Of a DNA stretch of 64,000 bases, positions 53,799 to 64,000 are shown piece after piece. The notes under the pieces are model-generated. The model was not told where the DNA came from. It was given only the letters and a program-made list of their open reading frames with translations, and ran no database searches. Position numbers and translations under genes: made by a program. The DNA comes from Diplodia intermedia (lineage: Eukaryota > Ascomycota > Dothideomycetes > Botryosphaeriales > Botryosphaeriaceae), in contig JAKEKT010000103.1 of the NCBI GenBank assembly GCA_021495925.1, positions 59,915 through 123,914 on the forward strand, written 5' to 3'. Every line of letters begins with the position of its first letter. Position 1 is the stretch's first letter.

Positions 53799-56375
53799 AT
53801 GAGAATCGCGAATGGCAACGGCCTGAACGGCCACCACAGCACCAACGGCACCAACGGTGCCCATCACTATCCCCGCGCAGACACTGGCGACGCGCCGCTG
53901 AACGTCGTCATCGTGGGTGCCGGCCTCGGTGGTCTGACCGCCGCCATCTACCTGCGTCAACAAGGGCACAAAGTGACCGTAAGTCTTCCCATCTTTCTTC
54001 CCTCCCCCCAAAACAATTTAGTACTGAACGAGGGACATAGGTTCTGGAGCAATCCCGCTTCGCGTGCGAGCTGGGCGCGGCGGTGCACCTGGCGCCCAAC
54101 AGCAACGGCGTGCTCAAGCGCATCGGCATCGACGCCGAGAGGGACATTGGCGCCGTCGAGACCAAGTTCCTGACCGAGTACGAGAGCGATGGCAAGATCA
54201 TCCATTCGCTGCCCGTGGGCGACATGAACAAGATGTATCAGCATGTACGTTTTCTTTTCTTCTTCCCCCGCTCCTACTCGATTTCAGTCCTAGTTCCGTG
54301 AAATGGAGCCTTGGTTAATCGTATCGTGTGTAGAAATGGCTCCTCGTCTACCGCGTGCACCTGCACGAAGCGCTCAAGAAGCGCGCCACAGAAGCAGCGG
54401 GCAAGGGCGTGCCCGTCGAGCTGCGCACATCGAGCCGTGTCGTCGACGTCGACCCCACAGCCGCCACCGTGACGCTCGAAAACGGCGAGACGGTGCAGGG
54501 AGACCTGGTCATCGGCGCCGACGGCGTCCACGTAAGTCCACTTGACCCGTTCTCCCTCCCCTCCTTTCTTTAACCCGACGTCGCTGACATTCCATTCGTA
54601 GTCCAAAGCCCGCCCGAAGGTGCCTGGCGGCGACATTACCGCGTCGCCGTCCAGCAAGAGCGCGTTCCGCTTCCTGGTGCCGCGCGAGGCGGCGTTGGCG
54701 GACCCGCGCTCGGCCAAGTTCGCAGCCAGGGACGGCGAGATGCACATCATCTACGGCTCCGACCGGCGCGTCGTCATCTACCCGTGCGTGAACAACACGA
54801 TGCTGAACTTTGTGTGCATCCATCCCAAGGAGGAGAGTGATGCGTCGTCTGATGGTGAGTTGGTCTCTTGCTTATAGTGGAGACCAGGAGATCTTGCTGA
54901 CATCTCTGGAAGACTGGAACAGGGTGGGCAGGAAGAGCAAACTGCTCGAGGTGTTTAACAAGTTCGATCCGGATCTCGTGACCTTACTAGACAAGGCTGA
55001 GGATGACACTCTCAAGGTCTGGGAGCTGCTCGACATGGAGCCGCTGCAGACGTGGGTGAACGAGAAGCTTGCGCTGCTGGGAGATGCCGCGCACCCTTAC
55101 CTGCCTCGTAAGTCAATCACCCTCCGCTTTGCGTTGCTCTGGGAATTGGCAACTGATGACGAACGTGTCCGCAGACCAAGGCCAGGGCGCTGGTCAAGCC
55201 ATGGAGGACGCGGCGGCTTTGGCGGTTGTCCTTCCTCAAGGTACCACGCCGGAAGACGTCCCGCAGCGCCTCAAGCTGTACTTCGAGTTCCGCTACGAGC
55301 GCTGCACAAAGATCCAGCGCTTCTCGCAGCAAGCTGGGAGGGATATCCAGGACGAGCCGCTTGACAGTAAGAAACCGCCGTCATCCCAACCCATCTTACC
55401 ACGTCGTGCTAACACCCGGCCGCAGTGATCGGCAACTCGACCTACAACTTCAGCCACGACGAATGGGACAGCGCATCAGACAAGTTCCGGCGCTGGCGAT
55501 GGGCGCAGAATCCCAACCTCTACTGGCGCCAGCCCATCGTCTTCGGGCCCATGCCGGGTCCGCGCCAGGACTTTTACGGGCGGCCGCGCAAGGCGACGCA
55601 CAGCACCGCCACGACGGCGTCCATCAAGTTCAAGACGTCGGCGACGGTGCTGCAGGGCCTGTTCCCCAACGCGCAGTTCCGCTTCGCCAACCCGGGCACC
55701 GTCGCGCACGCCAGCTTCTCGCAGACGACGCTGAACAAGATGGACTGGCTGGGCGGCGGCGGGTACCGCCACTTCGGACTGTACGTGCACGGCGTCGAGT
55801 ACGCAAAGGCGAACGGCGAGAAGGCGTCGGGCACGTACATGCCGCTCCTGTTCGAGAGCCTGACGGATCCCATCGTCAGCGGGCGCGAGGAACTCGGCAT
55901 GCCCAAGCTGTACTGCGCCATCGACGTGCACCGCCGGCACGGCAGCTACCGGCTGCAGACGGGCTGGCAGGGCGCCACCTTCGGCGAGGTGGCGCTGGAG
56001 GGGCTGGAGGAGGTGGATGCCGCCGCGGAGAAAGGCACCATCGGCGGCGAGGCGGACGACGGCATCCTCGTGTACAGGTATATGCCCGAGGTCGGGCGGC
56101 GCGGCAAGGCGGCGTCGGAGCACACCGTCTTCGTGCCGCACGCCGAGGAGGCCAAGGTGGTGCCGACGACGGTGAAGCGCATGTGGAAGGGGCGGACAGG
56201 CAGCATCAAGTTCGACGCCTTGGATTGGGATGCGCTGCCCACGCTCCACCACATCATTGCCAGGCTAGCCGAGGTGCCGGTGTATGAGGTCGTTGGGGTG
56301 AAGGTGGTGGAGTCTGAGGGCGTGCCCGATGTGTCGAGCGCGAGGCATGTGGATGAGCTGGTTCAGAAGGTGTAG
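53799..56375 (+). CDS. FAD monooxygenase fused to an acetoacetate-decarboxylase-like domain
   Basis: Probable two-function enzyme. Seven exons: 53799-53978, 54041-54244, 54334-54531, 54602-54854, 54913-55107, 55175-55366 and 55426-56375; 723 residues. Residues 36-400 are a salicylate-hydroxylase-type flavoprotein: GAGLGG (40-45) binds ADP, LVIGADGVHSKAR is the DG motif, and GDAAHPYLPHQGQGAG (from 335) the GD motif. A junction at Met408 leads to a C-terminal domain (about 460-715) like the ADC family: LQGLFPN..RFANPGTVAHASFS and the hallmark GREELGMPK (560-568), whose Lys568 is the likely Schiff-base residue. All splices are in frame and every exon has good motifs, so the fusion is not an artefact of joining two genes. 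A hydroxylation followed by decarboxylation or aldol-type step on an aromatic or polyketide acid is inferred. Confidence 0.87.
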
Positions 56376-56761
56376 CGTGCAGCCATAGATTGATTCGTGA
56401 AGTTAATTGAGCGGTAATGTCCCATGAAGCTTGTCTTGTCGTTGAGCCTGAAACTGCGCGGAGACAATTGGCAGGATGCCCGCAGTTCCGCGGCAGCTGG
56501 TGGCGAGTTGCCCCGCCATCCGCATCTGGTAGGCGGGGAGCTCGTTGAATGAAGCAGGAAGTGGCTTGGCCTCCTCCACATCGGCACGTGTCGGCGGCGG
56601 CTCGATCGATATCCGAACGAGCGCGCCATGTCAAATATAAGCCGACGTAGCTCTTGGGCTGTGGAATGCAGCAGATACGGTTTCGCGCAGACTCCTACGC
56701 CTCGGAAAAAGAAAGAAAAGCACCATACGATAACCACCTTCGACCTCGACGCCCATTGACC
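56376..56761. promoter_or_regulatory. Promoter region of the cupin gene
   Basis: 386 bases between tandem genes. A CACGTG E-box-type palindrome lies at 56585-56590 and an aatataag TATA-like element at 56633-56640, about 125 bases before the start codon. Confidence 0.45.
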
Positions 56762-57304
56762 ATGTCGGCCGGCAAGGACATCCGCGCGACCAAGCGCTTC
56801 ATCACCGGCCACGACAAGGACGGTCGCGAAATCTTCCACGAGGTGGACGAGGCGGTGCCCGTGGTGCCGCTGCCCGGGGATGCCGACTTCGCCCTCTGCT
56901 ACGCAACCAAGGGCTACCCGATCGACCTGTCGGACAACAAGGACATCGCGACGTACCAGAACTACCTGACGGACCTGCCGGGCATCACCATCTCGGGCGG
57001 GTCGGTGCTGCGCATGGTCGACATGCACCCCGGGGCGACGTCGCCCATGCACCGCACCGTCAGCCTCGACTACGGCGTCGTGCTCGAGGGCGAAATCGAG
57101 CTGATCCTGGACTCGGGCGAGAAGCGCGTCATGAAGAGGGGAGACATCAGCATCCAGCGCGGCACGAACCACGCGTGGCGGAACCTGAGCGATACACAGT
57201 GGGCGCGCATGCTTTACATCCTGCTGCCGGTGCAGCCCATAAAGGTTGGCGACCAGATGCTGGGCGAGGCCAGCGACATCCCGGGCGTCAAGCCGTCCGA
57301 GTAG
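56762..57304 (+). CDS. Cupin domain protein
   Basis: Small single-domain cupin of 180 residues, single exon; substrate unknown. Cupin motif 1 is PGATSPMHRTVSLDYGVVLEGE with His97 and Glu111 as likely metal ligands, motif 2 is RGDISIQRGTNHAWRN with His137. The second histidine of the usual HxH pair is replaced by Thr, as in many fungal cupins of this subgroup, so metal binding may be altered. Such proteins act as dioxygenases, isomerases, decarboxylases or cyclases in pathways. It sits between the fusion enzyme and a regulator, in the same direction as both, 386 bases after the enzyme, so a role on the same pathway is likely. I start at ATG 56762; the longer upstream frame lacks an ATG. Confidence 0.88.
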   Translation: MSAGKDIRATKRFITGHDKDGREIFHEVDEAVPVVPLPGDADFALCYATKGYPIDLSDNKDIATYQNYLTDLPGITISGGSVLRMVDMHPGATSPMHRTVSLDYGVVLEGEIELILDSGEKRVMKRGDISIQRGTNHAWRNLSDTQWARMLYILLPVQPIKVGDQMLGEASDIPGVKPSE

Positions 57305-57740
57305 GTAGCACGGTGTACACGACACGTCGTAGGCAGTAATAGACTCGGATTGCAATGCGTGTGCTTGTAAGGATGCTGTGACTGACGCAGAGCGCAGGGG
57401 GTGTTCGTCGTGACGCGTGTTGGGGCGGCGGCGCGTCTCGGGAGGGTGTTTTTGTTGCGCGGCCTTGGGCGCTGTGCAGCGGGGGGCTAGCGGGGAAGTA
57501 GGCCTACAGGGCTAAGTAGGGGCGGGATCGCCCAGACGCAGCGCAGACGATTTCTCAGCACCCGCACCCTAGCCGTCCTGGCCGGCCCACGCGGCAGCTA
57601 GACGGCTAGCGCCTCTTTGCGGGGGAGCTGCACAACGACACACATCTTTGCTTTAAGCTGGTGAGAGCCCCCCGTCTTTCTCCATGCACACGATTCGCCC
57701 ATCCAGGCGGCTTCTCTTCGCACGACTCCCCTAGCACACC
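57305..57740. promoter_or_regulatory. Intergenic region cupin-regulator
   Basis: 436 bases, GC-rich. 3' UTR of the cupin and promoter of the regulator; no other feature. Confidence 0.4.
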
Positions 57741-60700
57741 ATGGACAACCTGTCGGCCGAGAGCGACAAGCCGCGCGGGCTTTTCCAATGCACCGAGTGC
57801 AAACGCTCGTATACCCGTGTCGACCACCTGGCTCGCCATGTGCGCTCGCGTCCGTGTCCCTGCTCTCCTCGCGCTCTCGTCCGGTGCTGACGTCGGCCAC
57901 AGACCTGCAGGAGAAGCCCTTCCAGTGCGACGTGTGCCACAAAGGCTTTGGCAGACCGTACGTTGTCTCTCTCTGCCCTTCTGCGCCCCGGTCAGCTCAT
58001 GACTCGCCGCACCAGTGACCTGCTGAAGCGCCATGCCATCGGCCACGACACCGACGGCAACGCCAAAAGGCAGAAGCGGACCCTGACCCAGTCCTCGAGA
58101 GTCTCGCAGGCCTGCAAGTCATGTGCCTATGCGAAGCTGAAGTGCGAGGACGAGAAGCCGTGTAAGCGTTGCCAGAACAAGGGCATTGTCTGCGAATCCA
58201 ACTCGGACAACCGCCAGCCCCCCACCTCGGTCTCTTCATCGACCCAGCCGCCAGGTGAGAGAATCCTTGAGGCATCAGTGTCGCCAACTCATCTTTGAAT
58301 AGCACCCTCTCCGGCCCATTCCGCAGCCCAAACTCAACCGACTCCCATCGGTCCTGTCCCCGTCATGGCCGAGCCTGACCAGGTGAATAGCCAAATGCCA
58401 ACTCCAAGTACTCTGCTCAATGGCTTCGAGATCAGTGGAGATGATGCTTCCGTCTCGGCAACCACCTTCACCCCTTCCATCGCCCCAGACCCTGGTGCTT
58501 TACCGTCATCTCTAACCGTACATGAGAATAACTTCTACGACTTCTTGCGCAACGTCCTCACTCCTAATAACCCGGGCTCGCTCAGTCCCACTAATTGGGG
58601 CTTCGAGCCTCGCAACATCCTGGACTTCAATGTCGAAGATGACCTCTCGTTTGATGCCAACGACTTCGGCCTTTTGGATGCTTTTAACGGAAAGTCGTTC
58701 AACCCACATGAGGACTTTGGTGTCTTTCCGCCGACGATCCATGCTCCTAGTGTCAGTGCTCCAGCAGCTTCCACGCCCTCGGATTCCGGTCAACAATCTG
58801 ATCGCAGACGAGCCGGGATTGGAGCAGAAGCATACCGCAGGTCATCCTTTGTCCGCTGGCAGCCTGCACACGAGGGAGCCTTTCTCGAAGTGGGCAAGAT
58901 ATCCACACCCCAGGAAGAGGCTGCTTCACCCGACACCCGATACAAGCCCGATCAGCGTATATTGAGCGAGCGGCTTGAGCAAAGCTCTCGCGACAAATTG
59001 CTGGCCATAATACTTAAGACCTGCGATGCAACGAATTTGGGCCGCGTTGTCTCGTCCTTTCCCTCTGCCGATCTCCTGGACGATTTCCTCCAGTGCTTTT
59101 TTGCTCGAGAAGGACCCCTGATTGACTCCTTCATCCATATACCCACTTTCAATCCAAACACCATCAAGCCCGAATTACTTGGCGCCATAGTCGCCGCAGG
59201 AGCAGTCTCTACGGATATGAAAGCCTTGCAAAAGCTTGGACACGCGATTCAGGAGGCTGTGCGCATTGCCATCGTGGACGCCATCGAAAGACGTAATGCC
59301 ATCACCAGGGAGCTCTGGGCCATTCAATCGTTTTTGCTCATCATCGATACATTCCTCTGGTCTGGCAATAGGCGAAAGATGGAAATTGCAGAGAGTCAGC
59401 AACAACCCTTATGGACGGTGAGCTTCCTGGTGTAATCCCTGATGTTATAACTAACAACCATCAGATGCTTCGGCGGGCCGGACGGTTCAAGAAACCCAGA
59501 GGCCCACAGATAGCCCCTCTGCCTGAAGATACAGGCGACGTACTCCATCAGAAATGGCTCCAGTGGGTCGGACAGGAGTCAAGCCGGCGGATAGTGTTCC
59601 GCGGCTTTTGCTACGACGCCCAATCTTCCATGTCTCTCCTCGTGAACCCGATCATTTCGTATGGCGAACTATGCCTTCCATTTCCCGCGGCAAGGGACCT
59701 CTGGACAGCCGAGACCGCCGAACAATGGAAGGCTGCATACTTTGCTCACCGAGCCGACTCGCCAGCTAGTTCTATATGCTTGCTAGACTGCCTGAAGGAC
59801 CCCAAGCTAGTCGCGTCGTTTCCAGGCATGATCGACCACGATTTCGCCGCTCTGATTGTACTTCACGGGGTTTGGGGGATGGTTTGGGAGTTTAACCAGC
59901 TCCAGCTCACGCTCAAATCAAACTCGGGAGAGTACAACAGCTCGCTGGTGATGAAGCATCGCCACCAAGAGCTCTGTCAAACCATCCACCACCTCCGCAT
60001 CAGCGTCAACTCCTGGCGCGTAACACCGGCTCCCGAAATCACGCTCCTACTCGAGCTCCAGCTGCTCTACCTCCACCTCTCCATCGAAGACGTTCAGCTC
60101 TTCGCGGGCAAGGAGGACCAGGACGACGCGCGCCGCGTCCTTCCCGCCCTCCAGCAGTGGATGCACGACACATATGCGCGCACCGCCGTGTGGCAGGCGG
60201 CGCGCGTCCTCCGCGCAGCAAAGACGTTCCCGCGCAAGCACCTCCGCAACTTCTGGGCCATCGCCGTCTACCACGCGTCTCTGGGGCTGTGGACGTACGG
60301 CATCGTCAAGCAGGCCGTCGCCACCACCACCGCCGCCGTCGTCTCGTATCCTTCTGCGACTTGCTCGTGCGTATCCATGCCGGGAGGACTGTCAGTCGAA
60401 TTCTTCGCTCATCAAACCGATCACAGTGCACATGCAGCACAGCAGCCCACGGCAACGGCCGGAAACGGCGTCGTCGGCTCGGGCAGCGGTGCGACGGACG
60501 CCGGCAGCGGCGCCGTCTGGCTCGAGGGCCCCGAGACGCCGGATGTACAGCGCTTCGTCACGCTGGGGCGCGGGCAGCCGGTCATCAGCAGCAGGGGTAG
60601 CAGCAGCAGCGCGCGAGGTGTCGGTCCTGCGTCGTCCGGAGACCGGCAGCAGCACCTCGTCCCCTTGTCCGATCCGGAAGCGATCATGACCGTGGTGCTG

Positions 60701-60874
60701 GACACGCTGAGGAAGAACTTTGGCGCGGCTGCGATGGGCGCCCGCGGGGAGGTGCTGACGGAGCAGCAGCGGCAGCGGGAGGCAGGGGCGACGGGTCTGC
60801 TGCCGCCTTTGGTGGAGAACTTGGTGCAGTTGATGCGGGATTTGGGGAAGGCGGCGGGGGCTGTGGGGTCGTGA
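57741..60874 (+). CDS. Transcription factor with two C2H2 fingers and a Zn2Cys6 cluster
   Basis: Likely pathway regulator of the adjoining cluster. Five exons: 57741-57849, 57903-57957, 58016-58254, 58303-59417 and 59465-60874; 975 residues. Finger 1: C17-x2-C20..H33-x3-H37; finger 2: C45-x2-C48..H61-x3-H65, each completed across an intron. The zinc cluster follows at C88-x2-C91-x6-C98-x5-C104-x2-C107-x6-C114. A long Ser/Pro-rich linker leads to a PF04082-type region from about residue 320 (LLDDFLQCFFAREGPLIDSFIHIPTFNP). A low-complexity Gly/Ser/Ala stretch (about residues 790-880) precedes the end; a further intron around 60350-60460 cannot be excluded, since that part is poorly conserved in character. 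Confidence 0.87.
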
Positions 60875-62853
60875 TGTCTGACGATTTCTTTCTCTTTCGT
60901 TTCACGCATTATTGATGACCTTGGTTCAGTATGGGCAAAGCGTAGATGTTTCGAGCATGGAGCTTTGGGGATCGGCCTGCATGTGCTTGGTTTGGGAGAG
61001 AAAGAATGGTTACGATTGACTTCTTACTCTTGTCACAGAGGTTTTGGGTCTTCTACGTATCACGGTGAACCCGTACCTTTCACAGCCGTGAGAAGGGAGA
61101 ATCCAGCACTTCGATGAGTACCAACTGCCGGATCGGATTCCGAGGAAGACAGGAGCGCGTTCGAGCGCGAATCACGCATCAACCGCGTAAGTCCACCCAA
61201 CACTTCGATCGCCAAGATGTACCATCGCTGACCGGCTGCCACAGATCCACAGCAAGTGTTCCGTTACATTTCCGACATAACCGGTCGCCGTCCCCACCCG
61301 TAAAACCAGCTAGCTTGTCCTGCCAAAAGACAAACGAGCCAATGGATTCTACCAGCATGATGGGCCTACTACCTACGTCTCCCTCCCTCCCTCCCCCTTT
61401 CGAGATTTGACCCGGCCCAACCGAATTTCCAACTCCTAATTGGCATACATCAGAGCAACAATCATTCTTCCGGATCATCCCATCATCGCCCTTGTTGACC
61501 AAAGCCGCTGGTGGAGCCCGCCCGGCTACGTGCAGGGGAAACGCACGGTCTTTCGGCGTGCGGATTGCGGACCACATCCCGAACAAGGGCATCAGCTGCA
61601 CCCCCACCCCCCGCTTTGTTCGGGGGAGTTCTTCTACGCGATCCGCGTGTGGAAATTTCAAGGTAGGTACTTATGTATGTACCTACGTGCTCTGTGTCAC
61701 AAGAGCATGTAACAGTCTTGCTTTGGCTTCTTAGTTGGTGCGCGCAGGATGTGATGCGGCAGTCGGTCGGTATGGGCAGTCACAGAAAAGAGCTGCAAGA
61801 TAAATTGTCGGAGTGGATACAGGCGAGTTTGTTAAAGGACTTGGATTCAAGAGCTTACGCGCTGATGGACTGCATTTGTGTAATTTACTCCACCGTCTCA
61901 ATAGGGTGAAACTATGCAGTGTGATTTCTCAAGCTTCCTGCAATGTATCAGGCAAAATCGATCCGGTAGAGATAGGTTTTGTACCACCGTGACCTTGGGC
62001 TCGGATTCTACATGAGCTGTTGTCTCAATCTTGTGTGATTCGTCAACACTGTTTGAGCGTCGGGATGACGAGATAATCTGCGCACCGAGTACATATCAGA
62101 AATCAGACACCGCATCAAACGAGCCTACGCGGCCCGACCCGCTCGCTTGCATGACGGGCGTCTGAAAGGATATCCTTGTTCGGCTTGCTTGCGGCGAACC
62201 GGATTGCTATTTACCAGCGGACGAAGCGCAACCGAGATGTCCGAAAAGCGTTCACCTTACTCTCAACGTAAATAAAGCGGGACAACTGGAAGGACGAAAT
62301 ACGGTGATTTCTATTTCCGCCAGCCGACAGCAGCTTTTTGAAGCCGAGAGTCAGAACATCTCACTGGCCACTGGCCTTGAACAAAAATCGAACAATTGGT
62401 TGAATCGGTTTACTTCAACTCCGCCTCCGGTGCGGGATCCTTTTCTTTACTTGACCAAGAAAGAGGCATATCACCCGACACTCACTTTGACCTGTTCATT
62501 CGCGGTCTCGTAAATCTCCGGCTGGATCTACCCGTAGCTCGATGGTTGCCAATCATCAGAGAAGCGCGGACAAGTTTCGGACTTGGTAGATACGGAGGAA
62601 ATCCTACAACAATCATGTATTGAAAGTCACCATCAACTTCTTAGTTTCATCCTCTTCAGCAATCGGTCAGCGGCTTCTACCATATCAAAATGGCTGAACA
62701 AATCCATTTTATCGCTGTCACGTATTTCGATCTGGAGAAGATCTACAAGGTAAATGATTCTTCTTGGATTCTTACATTGGTCCGATAAAAGCCACAGTGC
62801 CAACATGAATGCTATGGAGGAGAACAACGAAGAGACCATAAGTTAAAGCCGTG
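60875..62853. other. Long gene-poor region
   Basis: About 2 kb between the regulator and the NLR-like gene. No convincing gene. A minus-strand frame at 62839-62633 (about 68 codons, RRIIYLVDLLQIEIRDSDK..) looks protein-like and could be a 3' exon or decayed continuation of the NLR-like gene, but I cannot show a sound splice. Confidence 0.4.
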
Positions 62854-63831
62854 TCAACGAATAAAATAGGTTCTAGTGATCCGACCCATGAATGAACTCA
62901 GATGACCGTTTGTGAGCCTATTGAGGCTTTCGTACCTGTTCCTTCGTCGTGGGGAACACTTGCGCCGAAGCTCTTCATATGAACAGCTCTTGGAATCAAC
63001 GGGAGGAAATGCGCCATGTTTGCAGAATAGCTCCACAAGCCTGTGTAGGAATGGTTGGATCTCAGGGTCTCTTTCCAAAGCAACGAGCCTTCTGAGCTCA
63101 ACCCATGGAGTATATCTACTTCCATGCCGAGAACAATTTGGATTTGCGCCGTTCTCCAACAGGATACAGACCGTTTTCTCAATCTGCATAGCTCTCACCG
63201 AGGACACTTTCTTGTTCCCGTATGGTAGCAGAGCAATACGCAGTAGGCTTACTCTTGAGTTGAGATGGCGGATTAGACTTCTCGACGTAGTCTTCCGCAT
63301 GTAGCATAAGAGGCTCTGCTGCACTGCCAAGTCATAAAAGGTAGTCGCTATAAGACTAGGAATGGTCGAAATATCTCGCACCCAGGAGTGGTCCGGGGAA
63401 TAGGCGCGTTGAGCGGCAAAAGTGTTACCAATGCGTTCAAGCTCAACAACAGCATCTGCTTTGAGCCCATCGTCTTGTGTGCGCATCAATTCGGACGACT
63501 CCACCGCATCCCAGAATGAATTTTTGAAGTTGCCTTTAAAGAAAGTATCGGGGTCATCATGCATTGAAAGAGATTTCAGGTGCAAGATGTGAGAAGCGCA
63601 GATAGCATCGTACGGATCGAAAGATTCATCGAGACTTTGAAGGTAGCCGTTAACATCCTTTCGGAGGACAAAATCCCGAACAGTCCTGTGCAGGAACTGC
63701 ACCGTTGCCCTCGGGCCGTCCCGGTCAAAAGTGGGCGCCTCGAGGAGACCTTTGCAGCGGCTGTTGAGACGACGCCTAGCCGCCTCTGCCCGAAAGCCGA
63801 TGGCTTCATCGTCGAGTGGCTTAAAATCCAT
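62854..63831 (-). CDS. NACHT/NLR-type protein, C-terminal part (truncated or partial)
   Basis: From the first ATG (63831) the frame encodes 325 residues; it stays open without an ATG to 63900, then a TAG precedes it. The segment RRRLNSRCKGLLEAP and VQFLHRTVRDFVL is the signature of the region (DUF7791) that follows the NACHT domain in fungal NLR-like proteins involved in self/non-self recognition and cell death. NACHT (P-loop) and effector parts are missing. A LENGANPN repeat-like motif sits near residue 245. Either the 5' exons lie beyond the window, with an acceptor near 63900, or the gene is a truncated relic next to TA-rich DNA. Identification of the family region is fair; completeness is not. 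Confidence 0.6.
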   Translation of the reverse strand: MDFKPLDDEAIGFRAEAARRRLNSRCKGLLEAPTFDRDGPRATVQFLHRTVRDFVLRKDVNGYLQSLDESFDPYDAICASHILHLKSLSMHDDPDTFFKGNFKNSFWDAVESSELMRTQDDGLKADAVVELERIGNTFAAQRAYSPDHSWVRDISTIPSLIATTFYDLAVQQSLLCYMRKTTSRSLIRHLNSRVSLLRIALLPYGNKKVSSVRAMQIEKTVCILLENGANPNCSRHGSRYTPWVELRRLVALERDPEIQPFLHRLVELFCKHGAFPPVDSKSCSYEELRRKCSPRRRNRYESLNRLTNGHLSSFMGRITRTYFIR

Positions 63832-63904
63832 AGGAATGGCTTTTTCGACCGTATCTCTTCGATCGGCTACGTCCAATGCCACATCCACCGCCACGTCCAC
63901 CTAC

Positions 63905-64000
63905 CACACTTATTAGGCTTAAGGTTAGGGCTAGCATAGCATCATCCTTAGGTGTTGAGGTTTTTAGCCAATAGATAAGCTACGATAAATATCCGGTCAC
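63905..64000. other. TA-rich edge of the window
   Basis: About 95 bases markedly richer in TA than nearby coding DNA, with a single ggttagggc word. It could be the edge of a repeat altered by RIP or an intron of the NLR-like gene. Confidence 0.3.

Noticed and set aside
63905..64000. Telomere-like ggttagggc word near the right edge
   Set aside because: Only one copy; no tandem array, so no telomere or interstitial telomere repeat is supported.
1..64000. CRISPR arrays, rRNA or tRNA genes
   Set aside because: None seen: no regularly spaced direct repeats, no rRNA-like sequence, and no stretch with convincing tRNA A and B boxes; a dedicated tRNA scan was not possible.

Overview
The window is nuclear DNA of a filamentous ascomycete (Pezizomycotina). 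Short GT..AG introns of about 48-180 bases with CTRAY-type branch sites, single-copy fungal housekeeping genes and Zn2Cys6 regulators all point this way. A Dothideomycete-type genome is my guess, but nothing here proves the class. Gene models were built by hand from reading frames, splice signals and protein-family knowledge; no database search was possible.

Left part (1-24 kb), mostly conserved housekeeping genes: 5' part of exonuclease 1 (minus), TMA16, mitochondrial acidic protein MAM33 (minus), citrate carrier CTP1, a Zn2Cys6 factor (minus), a seven-TM DUF2434 protein, a DUF4202 protein, an alpha/beta hydrolase, ESF2 (minus), ATP25 (minus), NMD3 and PEX12.

Middle (24-46 kb): an accessory stretch with one intact member and two degraded relatives of an unrecognised protein family (25.0-27.9 kb, all minus). 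Then a PQ-loop membrane protein (minus), the wybutosine enzyme TYW1, gamma-tubulin complex protein GCP4, a proline/glycine-rich repeat protein, a small hypothetical protein, a DUF3445 (haem-dependent N-demethylase-like) protein, two divergent Zn2Cys6 factors, and a protein with a complete 76-residue ubiquitin unit buried inside it (minus).

Right part (46.6-60.9 kb): a metabolic neighbourhood with a short-chain dehydrogenase and a BBE-type FAD oxidase (both minus), an MFS transporter, a salicylate-hydroxylase-like monooxygenase fused to an acetoacetate-decarboxylase-like domain, a cupin, and a regulator carrying two C2H2 fingers plus a Zn2Cys6 cluster. It has tailoring enzymes, transport and regulation but no PKS, NRPS or terpene synthase in view, so it reads as a catabolic cluster or the edge of a biosynthetic one. 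The window ends in a truncated NACHT/NLR-type gene beside TA-rich DNA.

The most notable items are the monooxygenase-decarboxylase fusion and its cluster, the embedded ubiquitin unit, the tandem orphan family, and several stop-free introns whose length is a multiple of three.
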